Assembly (NCBI RefSeq): GCF_002233755.1
Contig: NZ_NIFO01000024.1
Coordinates: 1-64,000 of the forward strand
Source of the DNA: Acinetobacter piscicola
GTDB lineage: Bacteria; Pseudomonadota; Gammaproteobacteria; Pseudomonadales; Moraxellaceae
DNA length: 64,000 nucleotides
Direction of reading: 5' to 3'
Position numbers and translations under genes: made by a program. The notes under the pieces were generated by a model. The model was given only the letters and a program-made list of their open reading frames with translations. It had not been told where the DNA came from and made no database searches. This document shows positions 17,714 to 30,235 of this stretch, in pieces. Positions within the stretch are counted from its first letter, which is position 1. Each line of letters starts with the position of its first letter.

Positions 17714-18133
17714 TTATAGGGCACGGTTCTTCATTTTACGGATAGTATCTAACTGAGCTGAAATCTCAGAAAGAGATGCCAACGCAGCAGCTGTATCCAC
17801 ATCACTCTTCTGATTTGCAAGCAATTGTTCAGCATTTTTACGTGCTTCAAGAATTGCCGCTTCATCCAAGTTTTCTGCACGGACTGCAGTATCTGCAAGA
17901 ACCGTAACAACATGTGGTTGAACTTCTAGAACACCACCAGATACATAGATTAACTCTTCTGTACCGTTTTCAAGCAGAACGCGAATTGCGCCCGGCTTGA
18001 GTAAAGTTACTAACGGAGCGTGACCAGGCATGATACCCAATTCACCGCCAGCACCTTTTGCGATAAGCATTGTCACAGTGCCTGAGTACAAAGACTCTTT
18101 AACACTTACAACATCACATTGCATAGTCGACAT
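17714..18133 (-). CDS. atpC: F1 ATP synthase epsilon subunit
   Basis: The 139-residue central-stalk subunit couples rotation of the c-ring to F1 and can inhibit ATP hydrolysis. The N-terminal beta-barrel is recognisable by MLIAKGAGGELGIMPGHAPLVTLLKPG, and the C-terminal two-helix hairpin is present. It is the last gene of atpIBEFHAGDC, 27 bp after atpD and just before the terminator. Confidence 0.97.
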   Translation of the reverse strand: MSTMQCDVVSVKESLYSGTVTMLIAKGAGGELGIMPGHAPLVTLLKPGAIRVLLENGTEELIYVSGGVLEVQPHVVTVLADTAVRAENLDEAAILEARKNAEQLLANQKSDVDTAAALASLSEISAQLDTIRKMKNRAL

Positions 18134-18160
18134 GTGAATCTCCTAAATTAGAGTTGCTAA

Positions 18161-19570
<1,410 letters not shown>

Positions 19571-19581
19571 TCAAAATAATG

Positions 19582-20451
19582 TTAAACGGCAGCGGCACCA
19601 CCAACGATCTCAGAAATTTCCTGAGTAATCGCGGCTTGACGCAGCTTGTTATAAATGAGTTGTAGGCTCTTGATGAGGTCACCTGCGTTGTCAGTTGCAG
19701 CTTTCATTGCAACCATACGAGCAGATTGCTCACATGCGATGTTTTCAATCACACCTTGATAAACCATAGACTCGATGTAACGAACCAACAAACCATTTAG
19801 AAGCTCTTCAGCTTCAGGTTCATAGAGATAGTCCCAACCATATTGACGGTTTAGACCCTCGTTCGTTTCAGCCGCAGCTAAAGGAACAAGTTGTTCGATT
19901 TTTTGGTTTTGAGTCATGGCATTGACAAAGCCGTTTGATACAAGATAAATACGATCTAACTCGCCTTTATCGAACGCATCTAACATCACCTGTACAGAAC
20001 CAGTTAACTGTTCAAGACTTGGTGCATCACCTACTTGCGTAGTTGCGCCAAGTACTTTACCGCCGTAGCTTTTAAAAAACGAAACCGCTTTTTGACCAAT
20101 CAAAGCAAATTGAACTTCAATTGACTGCTCTTGTTGCTGCTGTACGTGTTTTACCACTTTTTTGAACAGGTTAATGTTCAAACCACCAGCAAGGCCACGA
20201 TCTGAAGAAACAATGATATAGCCAACGCGTTTTACAGGGCGTTCAACCATATAACGATGTTTATATTCAGGATTCGCTTGAACCAAATGAGCAATTACAC
20301 GGTGCATATTTTCGGCATACGGACGGCCCTGAGCCATGCGCTCTTGCGCACGACGCATCTTAGAAGCTGCTACCATTTGCATCGCGCGAGTAATTTTCTG
20401 CGTGCTCTTGATACTAGCTACTTTGGCGCGAATTTCTTTTAAATTTGCCAT
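19582..20451 (-). CDS. atpG: F1 ATP synthase gamma subunit
   Basis: The 289-residue rotor shaft subunit has the conserved N-terminal helix ([32 protein letters not shown]) and C-terminal helix ([38 protein letters not shown]). It lies between atpA and atpD. The 88-bp gap to atpA contains two small inverted repeats (CGAAAG/CTTTCG at 20469-20482 and GGTT/AACC at 20493-20508) that may influence relative expression. Confidence 0.98.
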   Translation of the reverse strand: MANLKEIRAKVASIKSTQKITRAMQMVAASKMRRAQERMAQGRPYAENMHRVIAHLVQANPEYKHRYMVERPVKRVGYIIVSSDRGLAGGLNINLFKKVVKHVQQQQEQSIEVQFALIGQKAVSFFKSYGGKVLGATTQVGDAPSLEQLTGSVQVMLDAFDKGELDRIYLVSNGFVNAMTQNQKIEQLVPLAAAETNEGLNRQYGWDYLYEPEAEELLNGLLVRYIESMVYQGVIENIACEQSARMVAMKAATDNAGDLIKSLQLIYNKLRQAAITQEISEIVGGAAAV

Positions 20452-20539
20452 ACGCTTAACCTAGTATTCGAAAGCCCTTTCGAGCTCCCGAAGGTTGATC
20501 CGTGAACCAAACCATAACCAATAACAACATAAGTTGAAA

Positions 20540-22084
20540 TTAGTAAGTTTGAGTCGCTTTAAAGCTTTCAATACCTGACTTAATTGCAGCTTCGATGTCT
20601 TTGTTATAATCACCAGTTTCATCGATGTTTTGCATTAACGCAGCATGTTCTGAACGGAAGTAAGCAACTAGCGCAGCATCAAAGTCTACGATTTTCTTCA
20701 CTTCAACGTCAGCCATATAGCCTTCGTTAGATGCATAAATTGAAACAGCTTGGTCACCAATTGAATATGGAGCATATTGTTTTTGCTTCATTAATTCAGT
20801 TACACGTTGACCATGTTCAAGTTGCTTACGAGTCGCTTCATCAAGGTCAGAAGCAAACTGAGCAAACGCTGCCAATTCACGGTATTGAGCCAAAGCAGTA
20901 CGGATACCACCAGACAATTTTTTGATGATCTTAGTCTGAGCAGAACCACCAACACGCGATACAGAGATACCTGCGTTTACAGCTGGACGAATACCTGCGT
21001 TGAACAATGAAGTTTCAAGGAAGATCTGACCATCTGTAATCGAAATTACGTTGGTTGGTACGAATGCAGATACGTCACCCGCTTGAGTTTCAATAATCGG
21101 CAATGCAGTCAATGAACCAGTTTGGCCTTTAACTTCACCGTTAGTGAATTTCTCAACGTAATCAGCAGATACACGAGAAGCACGCTCAAGTAGACGTGAA
21201 TGAAGATAGAACACGTCACCTGGGTAAGCTTCACGACCTGGTGGACGACGTAAAAGCAATGAAATTTGACGATATGCTACCGCTTGTTTAGATAAGTCAT
21301 CATAAATGATTAACGCATCTTCACCACGGTCACGGAAATATTCGCCCATTGTACAGCCAGAATATGGAGCTAAATACAACATTGCTGCTGGATCAGCTGC
21401 AGCTGCTGCTACAACAGTGGTATACGCCATAGCGCCAGTTTCTTCTAGCTTGCGTACTACGTTAGCGATAGTCGATTGTTTTTGACCAATTGCTACGTAT
21501 ACACATTTAATGCCAGAATTTTTCTGAGCGATGATCGCATCGATCGCCATTGCTGTTTTACCAGTTTGACGGTCACCAATGATCAACTCACGTTGACCAC
21601 GACCTACAGGGATCATTGTATCTACTGATTTATAACCAGTTTGTACAGGTTGATCCACTGATTGACGCCAAATTACACCTGGTGCTACTTTTTCAACAGC
21701 ATCAGTTAATTTTGCATCAATTGGGCCTTTACCATCAATTGGGTTACCCAAAGCATCTACTACACGGCCTAAAAGTTCTGGACCAACCGGAACTTCTAAT
21801 ACACGACCTGTGCAACGAGCTTTTTGACCTTCTTGAAGGCTTAAGTAGTTACCTAAAACAACGACGCCCACTGAATCCTGTTCTAGGTTCAGTGCCATAC
21901 CGTATAAGCCGCCGTCGAATTCGATCATTTCACCGTACATTGCATCAGCAAGGCCGTGAATACGCACAATACCGTCGGAAACCATAACAATGGTCCCTTC
22001 GTTCTTAGCGGTCGCGCTGGTGTCCAGATCGCCGATACGCTGTTTAATGAGCGCACTGATCTCGGATGGATTCAGTTGTTGCAT
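20540..22084 (-). CDS. atpA: F1 ATP synthase alpha subunit
   Basis: The 514-residue non-catalytic nucleotide-binding subunit has Walker A GDRQTGKT near residue 170 and the alpha/beta signature [13 protein letters not shown]. The open frame extends five codons upstream to 22099, but the family start [10 protein letters not shown] at 22084 is chosen because it matches the conserved N-terminus. It follows atpH in the operon. Confidence 0.98.
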   Translation of the reverse strand: MQQLNPSEISALIKQRIGDLDTSATAKNEGTIVMVSDGIVRIHGLADAMYGEMIEFDGGLYGMALNLEQDSVGVVVLGNYLSLQEGQKARCTGRVLEVPVGPELLGRVVDALGNPIDGKGPIDAKLTDAVEKVAPGVIWRQSVDQPVQTGYKSVDTMIPVGRGQRELIIGDRQTGKTAMAIDAIIAQKNSGIKCVYVAIGQKQSTIANVVRKLEETGAMAYTTVVAAAAADPAAMLYLAPYSGCTMGEYFRDRGEDALIIYDDLSKQAVAYRQISLLLRRPPGREAYPGDVFYLHSRLLERASRVSADYVEKFTNGEVKGQTGSLTALPIIETQAGDVSAFVPTNVISITDGQIFLETSLFNAGIRPAVNAGISVSRVGGSAQTKIIKKLSGGIRTALAQYRELAAFAQFASDLDEATRKQLEHGQRVTELMKQKQYAPYSIGDQAVSIYASNEGYMADVEVKKIVDFDAALVAYFRSEHAALMQNIDETGDYNKDIEAAIKSGIESFKATQTY

Positions 22085-22147
22085 TGCGCTATACCTCAAT
22101 CTTTTTTAAGTTCAGTCTTCATTTACGCAGTAATTATTGATAAACAA

Positions 22148-22684
22148 TTACGCAAGAAGACGAGTCCGCATTTTTTCAAGCTTGCTAAGCGCAGAATCAT
22201 CTATCACTTGGTCGCCTGCACGAATAACAACACCAGCAATAAGTGCTGGATTGACTTCAACTGTAACTTTCACAGCGCTGTCCAAACGTTTTTCTAACGC
22301 ATGAGCCAACTTCTGTTCTTGTACTGAATCTAGCGGGAAAGCTGATTCAATTACAACGTCTACAATCTTGTTATTCTGTGATTTGAGTTGCTCGTATTCT
22401 GTGTCAATTTCAGGTAACAAAGCCAAACGGCCATTGTCTGCAAGAAGTGTCAAAAAGTTCGACACTGCTGCAGTCTGTTCATTACCTAAAACCTTCGCAA
22501 AAAGACCAACCTGCTCAGCAGGTGTCAACTCAGGGCGATTTAAATAAGCGGAGAATGCTTCATCTTGCACCGCAGCACTGAGCAATTGTAATGTGGTTGA
22601 CCAAGAGTCAACTGCATTTTGCTCAGATGCATAAGCAAATGCTGCTTTAGCGTATGGGCGTGCCAACGTCAAGAATTCAGCCAT
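22148..22684 (-). CDS. atpH: F1 ATP synthase delta subunit
   Basis: The 178-residue OSCP-type subunit links the peripheral stalk to the top of F1. The N-terminus ([14 protein letters not shown]) and the C-terminal [25 protein letters not shown] signature are typical. It starts 11 bp after atpF ends, consistent with tight operon coupling. Confidence 0.97.
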   Translation of the reverse strand: MAEFLTLARPYAKAAFAYASEQNAVDSWSTTLQLLSAAVQDEAFSAYLNRPELTPAEQVGLFAKVLGNEQTAAVSNFLTLLADNGRLALLPEIDTEYEQLKSQNNKIVDVVIESAFPLDSVQEQKLAHALEKRLDSAVKVTVEVNPALIAGVVIRAGDQVIDDSALSKLEKMRTRLLA

Positions 22685-22695
22685 ATTCGCCTCTC

Positions 22696-23166
22696 TTAAA
22701 GTTTAGCAGCCAGCTGATTCAGCATGGCATTATGAGCTTCTGCGTCAACTTGTTGGTTCAGAATTTTCTCTGCACCAGCAACTGCAAGAGCAGCAACTTG
22801 TTGACGTAATTCTTCACGAGCAGAATTGATGTCTTGGTCAACAGCATCTTTCGCTTGTTGACGAATACGCTCACCTTCAGCAGATGCTTGAGTACGCGCT
22901 TCTTCGACCAATTGTGCCGCACGACGGTTCGCTTGTTCGATCAATTGAGCCGCTTGTGCTTTTGCTGCATCAATTTCTTGCTTAACTTGTGCTTGCGCAT
23001 CAGCAAGATCAGCTTTCGCTTTCTCTGCAGCGTTTAAGCCATCAGCAATTTTACGCTGACGCTCACTAATCGCATTGATTAGTGGTGGCCATACAAACTT
23101 CATACAAAATGCGACGAAAATCGCAAATGCAATCGCTTGGCCAAACAATGTGAGGTTGATATTCAT
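22696..23166 (-). CDS. atpF: Fo ATP synthase subunit b
   Basis: The 156-residue peripheral-stalk subunit has one N-terminal transmembrane helix (about residues 5-25), then a long Ala/Gln/Glu-rich coiled coil from about residue 35 to the end. The length and [18 protein letters not shown] start are standard for gammaproteobacteria. Confidence 0.97.
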   Translation of the reverse strand: MNINLTLFGQAIAFAIFVAFCMKFVWPPLINAISERQRKIADGLNAAEKAKADLADAQAQVKQEIDAAKAQAAQLIEQANRRAAQLVEEARTQASAEGERIRQQAKDAVDQDINSAREELRQQVAALAVAGAEKILNQQVDAEAHNAMLNQLAAKL

Positions 23167-23204
23167 TGCAAATTCCTCAAATAGTGAATTTCGGAATTAG
23201 CTGA

Positions 23205-23459
<255 letters not shown>

Positions 23460-23533
23460 TCAGAGGTTAGGTTTATACCAAATTAAAGTAAAAAAATTAT
23501 ACCTAACCACCCGATGATAGTTAGGCAATACCA

Positions 23534-24412
<879 letters not shown>

Positions 24413-24445
24413 TCACACCTGGTCAATGTCAAATAATAAATAGAG

Positions 24446-24481
24446 TTAACGAATATCGCGTGCTGCATGATATCTCGTTAA
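24446..24481 (-). promoter_or_regulatory. Stem-loop in the atpI-atpB intergenic RNA
   Basis: TTAACGA-ATATC (24446-24457) and GATATCTCGTTAA (24469-24481) pair over 12 bp with one bulged base and an 11-base loop. There is no T tract on the minus strand, so this is not a classical terminator. It could set mRNA processing or stability between atpI and the highly expressed atpBEFHAGDC segment. The role is inferred. Confidence 0.45.
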
Positions 24482-24512
24482 TCCCCAAAAAAATTTTCAA
24501 TTTCTGCTGCGC

Positions 24513-24914
24513 TTATACTCGTTTTTTTTGTTGCCGTGCCACCCAAAAAGGAGCGACCCACGACATTGTTTGAACGAGAATAAAACCACAAAACAATGCA
24601 ACCGGGGATAACGGCTTAACATTGCTTAAAATTAAAATGAAACCAACGATCACAATTGTAAACTTGCCCATCAAGCCTCTATACATGTTCGAAAGAACTT
24701 GTTTTGAAGCACGTGCCCCTGCTGCTCGAAACGACTGCCAAGAAAAATAACAACTGGCGAGCCAACATATAAGTGCACCTAAAGTTGCACTCAAAGCCGC
24801 AGTCGAGTCTTTCAAGACCCACGCTATCAAGGCTGAAACAGGAATCATTAACGCTTGTAAATAGACCAAAGCTTTTGCTAATCGTCGGTCAATCAAGCGA
24901 TTAGTTTGGCTCAT
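24513..24914 (-). CDS. atpI: ATP synthase subunit I
   Basis: This 133-residue protein has four predicted membrane helices and the AtpI-type pattern, including GALICWLASCYFSWQSFRAAGARA. AtpI assists c-ring assembly and ion supply and is the usual first gene of the atp operon. A sigma70-like promoter lies about 65 bp upstream. It is separated from atpB by a stem-loop. Confidence 0.9.
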   Translation of the reverse strand: MSQTNRLIDRRLAKALVYLQALMIPVSALIAWVLKDSTAALSATLGALICWLASCYFSWQSFRAAGARASKQVLSNMYRGLMGKFTIVIVGFILILSNVKPLSPVALFCGFILVQTMSWVAPFWVARQQKKRV

Positions 24915-24978
24915 TTTTTATCCACTCACAGCACAAATGCTTGACAAGTTTAGCTGATGATCGTTTTTAATCGCAGGC

Positions 24979-25007
24979 ATTATAGAGTTACACCCCTGAA
25001 CATGCAA
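24979..25007 (-). promoter_or_regulatory. Sigma70-type promoter of the atp operon
   Basis: On the minus strand, TTGCAT (25002-25007) and a perfect TATAAT (24979-24984) are separated by exactly 17 bp. This predicts transcription starting near 24972 with a leader of about 58 bases before atpI. It is the only strong match in the gap. Confidence 0.7.
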
Positions 25008-25084
25008 TCTTTTCCCGACCTTAGTCGTGTTTTTTTAAAATGCAGGTTGCTTTTCATATAAACAATTGTTGATTATTTTTTAAA

Positions 25085-25927
25085 TCATTTCCGTGCATTA
25101 AGTACGCAAGCTTGTGTTTCTTGTGCCAAAGTTTGCCATGCAACCACAAAATCTTGTTGTTTTGCCAAGGTTTCATCAACGGATTGAAATGCGATTGCAC
25201 CTAATTTTCGGTATTGACTTGGGCTCGCACTCGACTCTGCCAATAAGCACATTTTTTTGTACGGACGCGTATCATTTAAAAACTTAATCTGGGCAACTGT
25301 CGGCGCAATATGCGGATCATCCGTCAATGCACCTGCAAACTTCAAATTTAATGAGCGTTCTAAGTATTGATATGCATCATGATATGCCCAATAAGGACGA
25401 GCTGCGCCTGCACCAGTAACTTTTTGTGAAGCGAATAACATTTCTTTGGCAAAGTTTTTTGCATTATTCCAATACGTAGTTTTATTTTCAGGATATTGCT
25501 GTGAACGTAATGCCGCTATAAAAAACCCGATACGTACTGCATTGTTGGGATCTAACCAAACATGCGTATCAACCGTATCTTTTAACGCTATACCACGCGT
25601 ACTGCGCAAAGGCAAAGCTTGGATAATGCCTGAATCCAAGATAGAAAAGGCTTTTGCATTGCCTCCCAATACTTTCTCAAGCGGTGCTTCATGCTCTTTA
25701 CCCACCCAAATCACCAAAGAAGCATCCATAATCGTTTTACGATTTGATGGTGTGAGTTGTACATCGTGACCTGTTTGATTGCCTAATAGAAGTACAGGTT
25801 CTTCAACACCTTGCGTAATTTCTTTTGCAATGAGGTAAATAGGATGAGTTGATACCACCAATGGTGCCTGAGCCCATGTAACACTAAAAAATAGCGCACA
25901 TAAACAAAAAGCAATAATGCGATTCAT
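25085..25927 (-). CDS. znuA: Zinc ABC transporter substrate-binding protein ZnuA
   Basis: The 280-residue cluster A-I binding protein has a signal peptide (cleavage near residue 19). The likely zinc-binding His residues lie in GHDVQLTPS, DTHVWLDP and YWAYHDAYQYLE. It lacks the His/Asp-rich flexible loop found in many ZnuA proteins. It is divergent from zur-znuC-znuB, and a perfect 17-bp palindrome in its promoter region fits zinc-dependent repression by Zur. A missing permease or ATPase on this side is supplied by the divergent genes. Confidence 0.93.
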   Translation of the reverse strand: MNRIIAFCLCALFFSVTWAQAPLVVSTHPIYLIAKEITQGVEEPVLLLGNQTGHDVQLTPSNRKTIMDASLVIWVGKEHEAPLEKVLGGNAKAFSILDSGIIQALPLRSTRGIALKDTVDTHVWLDPNNAVRIGFFIAALRSQQYPENKTTYWNNAKNFAKEMLFASQKVTGAGAARPYWAYHDAYQYLERSLNLKFAGALTDDPHIAPTVAQIKFLNDTRPYKKMCLLAESSASPSQYRKLGAIAFQSVDETLAKQQDFVVAWQTLAQETQACVLNARK

Positions 25928-25960
25928 GAAAATGTATTACCGGAAAAATTTATGTTATTA

Positions 25961-25977
25961 TTGTTATAATATAACAA
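25961..25977. promoter_or_regulatory. Zur-box-like operator
   Basis: TTGTTATAATATAACAA is a perfect palindrome around one central A and resembles the GTTATNNTATAAC-type boxes of Fur-family zinc regulators. It lies 34 bp upstream of znuA and about 100 bp upstream of zur. It overlaps a TATAAT-like element, so binding would block transcription of znuA and possibly of zur-znuCB. Confidence 0.75.
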
Positions 25978-26075
25978 AAGCTAAAAATTGCCTATGCTAT
26001 TCGTAAGTTGATTGTGCTTCATGTTAATATCCACGATTCCCGTCATTATCCAAATAACAAGTCCTGAGGTCTGAT

Positions 26076-26573
26076 ATGAGCGTTTGTTCACACGAACACC
26101 ATGACACTTTACATGGTGTGCATGATCATCTAAATGTAGAAGCTCGTCTATCAGAAGCAGAAAACCTATGTGCAACCTCTGGTGCGCGTCTTACACCTTT
26201 GCGTAAAGAAGTGCTTGAGTTAATTTTGAATGCTACGGGGCCTGTCGGTGCTTATGATCTCTTGGCAAAAATGAAAGGCGCTTCAGAGCGCCCTGCTGCC
26301 CCACCTACTGTTTATAGAACGTTAGATTTCCTTTTGGAAAAAGGTTTTATTCACCGTTTAACCTCGATTAATGCCTATATCCCATGTTGTCACCCTCGTG
26401 AAGGACATCAAGCCGCTTTTCTTATTTGTACAAGCTGTCATATTGTTAAAGAAGCTTCTGCAAAAGGTCTAATTCAACAACTTGACCAGCTTTCAGATTC
26501 GGATGGGTTTAAAGCACACCACAGTATTATTGAGATTTCAGGAATATGCCAGCAGTGCTCGAACAAGGTGTAA
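26076..26573 (+). CDS. zur: Zinc uptake regulator Zur (Fur family)
   Basis: The 165-residue repressor has a His-rich N-terminal extension (HEHHDTLHGVHDH), a winged helix with RLTPLRKEVLELI and PTVYRTLDFL, and C-terminal zinc sites including ICTSCHIVKE and a CQQC pair near the end. With zinc bound it would repress znuA and its own operon. It overlaps the start of znuC by 28 bp, so translation is coupled. Confidence 0.93.
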   Translation: MSVCSHEHHDTLHGVHDHLNVEARLSEAENLCATSGARLTPLRKEVLELILNATGPVGAYDLLAKMKGASERPAAPPTVYRTLDFLLEKGFIHRLTSINAYIPCCHPREGHQAAFLICTSCHIVKEASAKGLIQQLDQLSDSDGFKAHHSIIEISGICQQCSNKV

Positions 26574-27346
26574 GTCCCACATTAGTTCAATTGCAACATA
26601 TTAATGTACGCATCGATGAACGTGACATTTTAAAAAATATCGATTTTTCTTTACAAGAGAAAGAAATTGTCACGCTAATTGGCCCCAATGGCGCAGGGAA
26701 ATCCACATTAATTAAAGTCTTATTGGGTATTTTAAAACCCAACTCAGGCAAAATTATCAGCCAGAAAAAGTTAAAACTGGCTTACGTCCCTCAAAAGTTT
26801 AATCCATCTCATAGCTTACCGTTGCGCGTCAAAGATTTACTTGATCTTGAAAAATGCGACAAAACGATTAAATCAGAGATTATTCGAGATACAGGCATTG
26901 CCAAACTCGAAAATTCTAAAGTGCAACAACTTTCAGGTGGCGAACGGCAACGGGTTTTATTAGCACGTGCATTATTACGTCAACCTGATATTTTAGTCCT
27001 CGATGAACCCATGCAAGGTTTGGATATTCAATCCGAAGCTGAATTGTATAGTTATGTCCGTAGCTTACCTGAACGCTATGGTTGTTCAATTTTGATCGTT
27101 TCCCATGATCTACAATGGGTGATGCAAGGTACGCAACGTGTGGTGTGTTTAAATAAGCATATTTGTTGTAGTGGTCTACCCGATAGTATTCAACAACATC
27201 CTGAATACCAAGCCTTATTTGGCGATACTTATGCAACACAGCGGGCTTTTTACCAACATCACCATGATCATTGCGCACATGGTGATGCTGCGAAAACTTG
27301 CGAACATGATCCACGTCCACACATTCACCCTGAACCGGAAGCTTAA
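26546..27346 (+). CDS. znuC: Zinc ABC transporter ATP-binding protein ZnuC
   Basis: The 266-residue ATPase has Walker A GPNGAGKST near residue 50, the signature LSGGERQRVLLARALL, Walker B ILVLDEPMQGLD, and the H-loop SHDLQWV. The C-terminus is His-rich (HHHDHCAHGD and a further His cluster), which may bind zinc. It overlaps zur at its 5' end and is followed three bases later by znuB. Confidence 0.93.
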   Translation: MPAVLEQGVSPTLVQLQHINVRIDERDILKNIDFSLQEKEIVTLIGPNGAGKSTLIKVLLGILKPNSGKIISQKKLKLAYVPQKFNPSHSLPLRVKDLLDLEKCDKTIKSEIIRDTGIAKLENSKVQQLSGGERQRVLLARALLRQPDILVLDEPMQGLDIQSEAELYSYVRSLPERYGCSILIVSHDLQWVMQGTQRVVCLNKHICCSGLPDSIQQHPEYQALFGDTYATQRAFYQHHHDHCAHGDAAKTCEHDPRPHIHPEPEA

Positions 27347-27349
27347 ACC

Positions 27350-28150
27350 ATGATGGAATGGTTAGAATTACTATTACCTGCATGGATCATGGGTACACTT
27401 TTAGTGTTTCTCACCGCACCTTTAGGCTGTTTAATGTTGTGGCGTAGAATGTCGTTCTTCGCAGATACCATGGCACACGGTACATTGCTTGGCGTGGCAC
27501 TTGCTGCGGTGCTCAGTTTACCACTTTGGCTTGGCGTGACGTTTACTGCGATTTTATTGGTCGCTATTCTTTGGGTTTTACATGACCCCCGTCTTCCCAA
27601 TGATGCCTTGTTGGCGCTGTGTTCTGCGACCTTGCTGTGTTCTGGTTTATTATTGATTCAGCATTTACCTGCTTTACGTCCAGAATTACTCAGTTATTTG
27701 TTTGGTGATTTACTCACCATAGAATGGTCTGATTTACCGACCTTTGCAGCAGTCATTATTGGCGCATTGGCGATACTCTATAAGTATTGGCAAGCGCAGA
27801 TTCAGATTGCGATTGACCCTGATATTGCAGTCAGTGAAGGGGTTGATGCGAAATGGCAACGTTTAATTTTTATGTTGCTTTTGGCTTTATTTACCGTTTT
27901 AGCATTACGTGCTGTCGGATCATTGTTAATGGGTGCTTTACTGGTCATTCCAGCTTTAACTTCCCGTTTAATTTCACACTCACCTCAGCAGATGGTTCTC
28001 AATGCGTTTATCGTTGCACAAATAGGTGTAACTGTAGGTTTATGGTCAAGTGCCGCACTGAATATTTCAACAGGTTTAAGTATTGTATTGTGTATGTCGT
28101 TACTTTTTACTGTGACTTTCTGTGTAATGAAAATGAAAAAGGCCGCTTAA
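27350..28150 (+). CDS. znuB: Zinc ABC transporter permease ZnuB
   Basis: The 266-residue inner-membrane protein has eight or so hydrophobic helices and the ABC-3 family core, for example RMSFFADTMAHGTLLGVALA and VGSLLMGALLVIPALTSRL. Together with ZnuA and ZnuC it imports zinc. It begins three bases after znuC ends. The next gene is convergent, with 47 bp between the stops. Confidence 0.93.
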   Translation: MMEWLELLLPAWIMGTLLVFLTAPLGCLMLWRRMSFFADTMAHGTLLGVALAAVLSLPLWLGVTFTAILLVAILWVLHDPRLPNDALLALCSATLLCSGLLLIQHLPALRPELLSYLFGDLLTIEWSDLPTFAAVIIGALAILYKYWQAQIQIAIDPDIAVSEGVDAKWQRLIFMLLLALFTVLALRAVGSLLMGALLVIPALTSRLISHSPQQMVLNAFIVAQIGVTVGLWSSAALNISTGLSIVLCMSLLFTVTFCVMKMKKAA

Positions 28151-28197
28151 ACGACGACCTTCTTTCAAATAGACAACGTTTCATTTCATACTGAATA

Positions 28198-28818
28198 CTA
28201 GAAAATATTCTGTAGTGAAATATATAAACCGTAGGCAGCAATAAATACTAGAACAGCCCCACATAATGCTAAAATTTTTGGATAAATTCGGCTTTTAGAC
28301 AATTTATTAAAAGACAGATAAACCACAGATAAGGTTAGAAAATCTAAAATAATCCACGCAATCACTAAAATAGACAGACTGATATTGATATCCGAATGAA
28401 TGCCAATAAATTGTGGAAAAAATGAAGAAAAGAAAATGATATCTTTTGGATTTGAAATACCGACGAGGAACCCTTTTACTAAGCCACCATCGATGGGAGA
28501 TAATACCGTGGTTAAGGGCTGATCCTTTTGAAATAATGCTTCTTTTAAAATCTGATAGCCCAAATAACCAATATAGAGACAACCTAAAACTTTAATCAAA
28601 ACAAAGAGTGTTTCATTTACACTCAGCATGCCTTTTAAAATTAGAATAGAAGCAGCAATCAAGACCAAAGATGCAAGGTTTGTCCCCACGATTGTTTGTA
28701 AGGATTTACGATACCCGCCTTTCAAACCCGCACTTGCAACTAAAATCATGACAGGCCCAGGTGTTGCGATCATCACAATGACACTGATCACATAGAGATA
28801 AAATTCTAGATAATTCAA
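28198..28818 (-). CDS. LysE family amino-acid exporter
   Basis: The 206-residue protein with six hydrophobic segments shows the LysE/RhtB pattern: MIATPGPVMILVASAGLKGGYRKSL near the N-terminus and GFLVGISNPKDIIFFSSFFPQFI in the middle. Members export amino acids such as lysine, threonine or homoserine lactone derivatives; the substrate is not predictable. It follows a second LysE-type gene by 58 bp in the same direction. Confidence 0.9.
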   Translation of the reverse strand: MNYLEFYLYVISVIVMIATPGPVMILVASAGLKGGYRKSLQTIVGTNLASLVLIAASILILKGMLSVNETLFVLIKVLGCLYIGYLGYQILKEALFQKDQPLTTVLSPIDGGLVKGFLVGISNPKDIIFFSSFFPQFIGIHSDINISLSILVIAWIILDFLTLSVVYLSFNKLSKSRIYPKILALCGAVLVFIAAYGLYISLQNIF

Positions 28819-28876
28819 ATTATTTCCTTTGCTTATATTTTATTTTCAAGCAAGCTGATCTTACCTATTTTCACAC

Positions 28877-29497
28877 TTATTGATGCACCAAACTCAACAG
28901 CACAGCCGCACAACTAAAGAGTACAGCAAAGGTTCGATTCATATATTTTTGTTGCTTTGGTGATTTTAGCAATCTTAAAACTTTGGCAGCCAAACCTGTA
29001 TAACCTGCCATTACAATCAAATCTACCGTTACCATCGTGATTGCCATGATCACATATTGAATCCATTGTGGTTTCGATAAATCCAAAAATTGCGGTAAAA
29101 CCGCCAAAAGAAAAACTATCGCCTTAGGATTGCTGATATTCACAATAAAGCCATAAGCGATCAATTTTGGAATCGACTTTGTCGGTTGTTCTTTTTGAAT
29201 ATCAATCGATTGTGTTTTTGCTGTCCATTGCAAATATGCGAGATAAAGTAAGTACAAAACCCCAAACCATTTCACAACCAAGAAAGCCCAAGGTGTCGTT
29301 GCAAATAGAACACCCACTCCTGCCGCCACGATTGCAATTTGTAGCAATAATGCCAGTTGTAGGCCGATAGCATTCCAATAGCCTCTACGGAAACCGTAGT
29401 TTAGACCACTCGACATAGATGCAATTGCACCTGCACCAGGTGAGATACTGATCACCCAGCAGGCCAACATGTAGGCAAACCAGACTTGATATGACAT
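28877..29497 (-). CDS. LysE family translocator
   Basis: The 206-residue exporter has the LysE/RhtB signatures ISPGAGAIASMSSGLNYGFRRGYW and YGFIVNISNPKAIVFLLAVLPQFL and about six membrane helices. It is a same-size paralogue of the gene directly downstream, though clearly diverged. A TATAAT-like box on the minus strand at 29526-29531 is a plausible promoter element. Confidence 0.9.
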   Translation of the reverse strand: MSYQVWFAYMLACWVISISPGAGAIASMSSGLNYGFRRGYWNAIGLQLALLLQIAIVAAGVGVLFATTPWAFLVVKWFGVLYLLYLAYLQWTAKTQSIDIQKEQPTKSIPKLIAYGFIVNISNPKAIVFLLAVLPQFLDLSKPQWIQYVIMAITMVTVDLIVMAGYTGLAAKVLRLLKSPKQQKYMNRTFAVLFSCAAVLLSLVHQ

Positions 29498-29573
29498 AGC
29501 TAAAACGAAGAAATTTTAAAAATGCATTATAGCGATTTTAATACGTTACTTTTCGATTAATTTGAGGGTTGAT

Positions 29574-30191
29574 TCAGTTGATCTGTTTGAAATAAACCTT
29601 TTTGCCTTCAGAGCAGGCCCCATAAAATATCCCATAAAAATTATCTTTTACGGAAGGATTATTCAGATAGCTATTACATTCTAAAACTAAATCATTCGCG
29701 ATTTTCTTAAAAACTATTTTTTGCTTTTGATAATATGGAGCACTTTCATAATGATCCTCTAAATAATACAAGCCTAATTTAAAGTTCTTTGATTCAGCTT
29801 GTTTGTTTGCATATCCATTTTTTATAAAATCTATTCCACCCAAAGCTAAGTAAATTTTATCAATCTCTAGATTTAACTCACGCTCATTATTATTCGTTAG
29901 TTTTTGCGCGTTGGCCCATCCAACTTGAACATCCTCACTATAAATATTTTTATAGTATAAATAGAAATCACCACCATGATCTTTGATATAGAATTCATCA
30001 TGCGCAGGTTGAAGCTTTTTAAAAAGATAATGATCTGCATTTTTTGTAGGGGTAAAACTTTTACACTTCCCAGAACTTTCACAAATTTGATATGAAAAAT
30101 ATAACTTTGTATGACTTGACTTAGGCTGAGCCGCTTCGGTTGCACATACAAACATCAAACCAATCAAAAATAAAAAAATTCTGCTTACCAT
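29574..30191 (-). CDS. Exported protein of unknown function, last of the VgrG-linked array
   Basis: The 205-residue product has a clear signal peptide (cleavage after about residue 20, ATEA/AQP) and several Cys, including a CESSGKC pair and two near the C-terminus that could form disulfides. I recognise no family. It is the last of a same-strand series of small exported genes downstream of vgrG and a peptidoglycan-hydrolase effector. This suggests a periplasmic immunity or accessory protein, but that is inference from position and export only. Confidence 0.6.
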   Translation of the reverse strand: MVSRIFLFLIGLMFVCATEAAQPKSSHTKLYFSYQICESSGKCKSFTPTKNADHYLFKKLQPAHDEFYIKDHGGDFYLYYKNIYSEDVQVGWANAQKLTNNNERELNLEIDKIYLALGGIDFIKNGYANKQAESKNFKLGLYYLEDHYESAPYYQKQKIVFKKIANDLVLECNSYLNNPSVKDNFYGIFYGACSEGKKVYFKQIN

Positions 30192-30235
30192 TAAACACCC
30201 CTCCTATACGTATGACCTTCACCTTGGAAGATCCG

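Noticed and set aside
25981..26175. Minus-strand 64-codon frame between znuA and zur
   Set aside because: It overlaps the zur coding start and the divergent promoter region and has no signal for translation.
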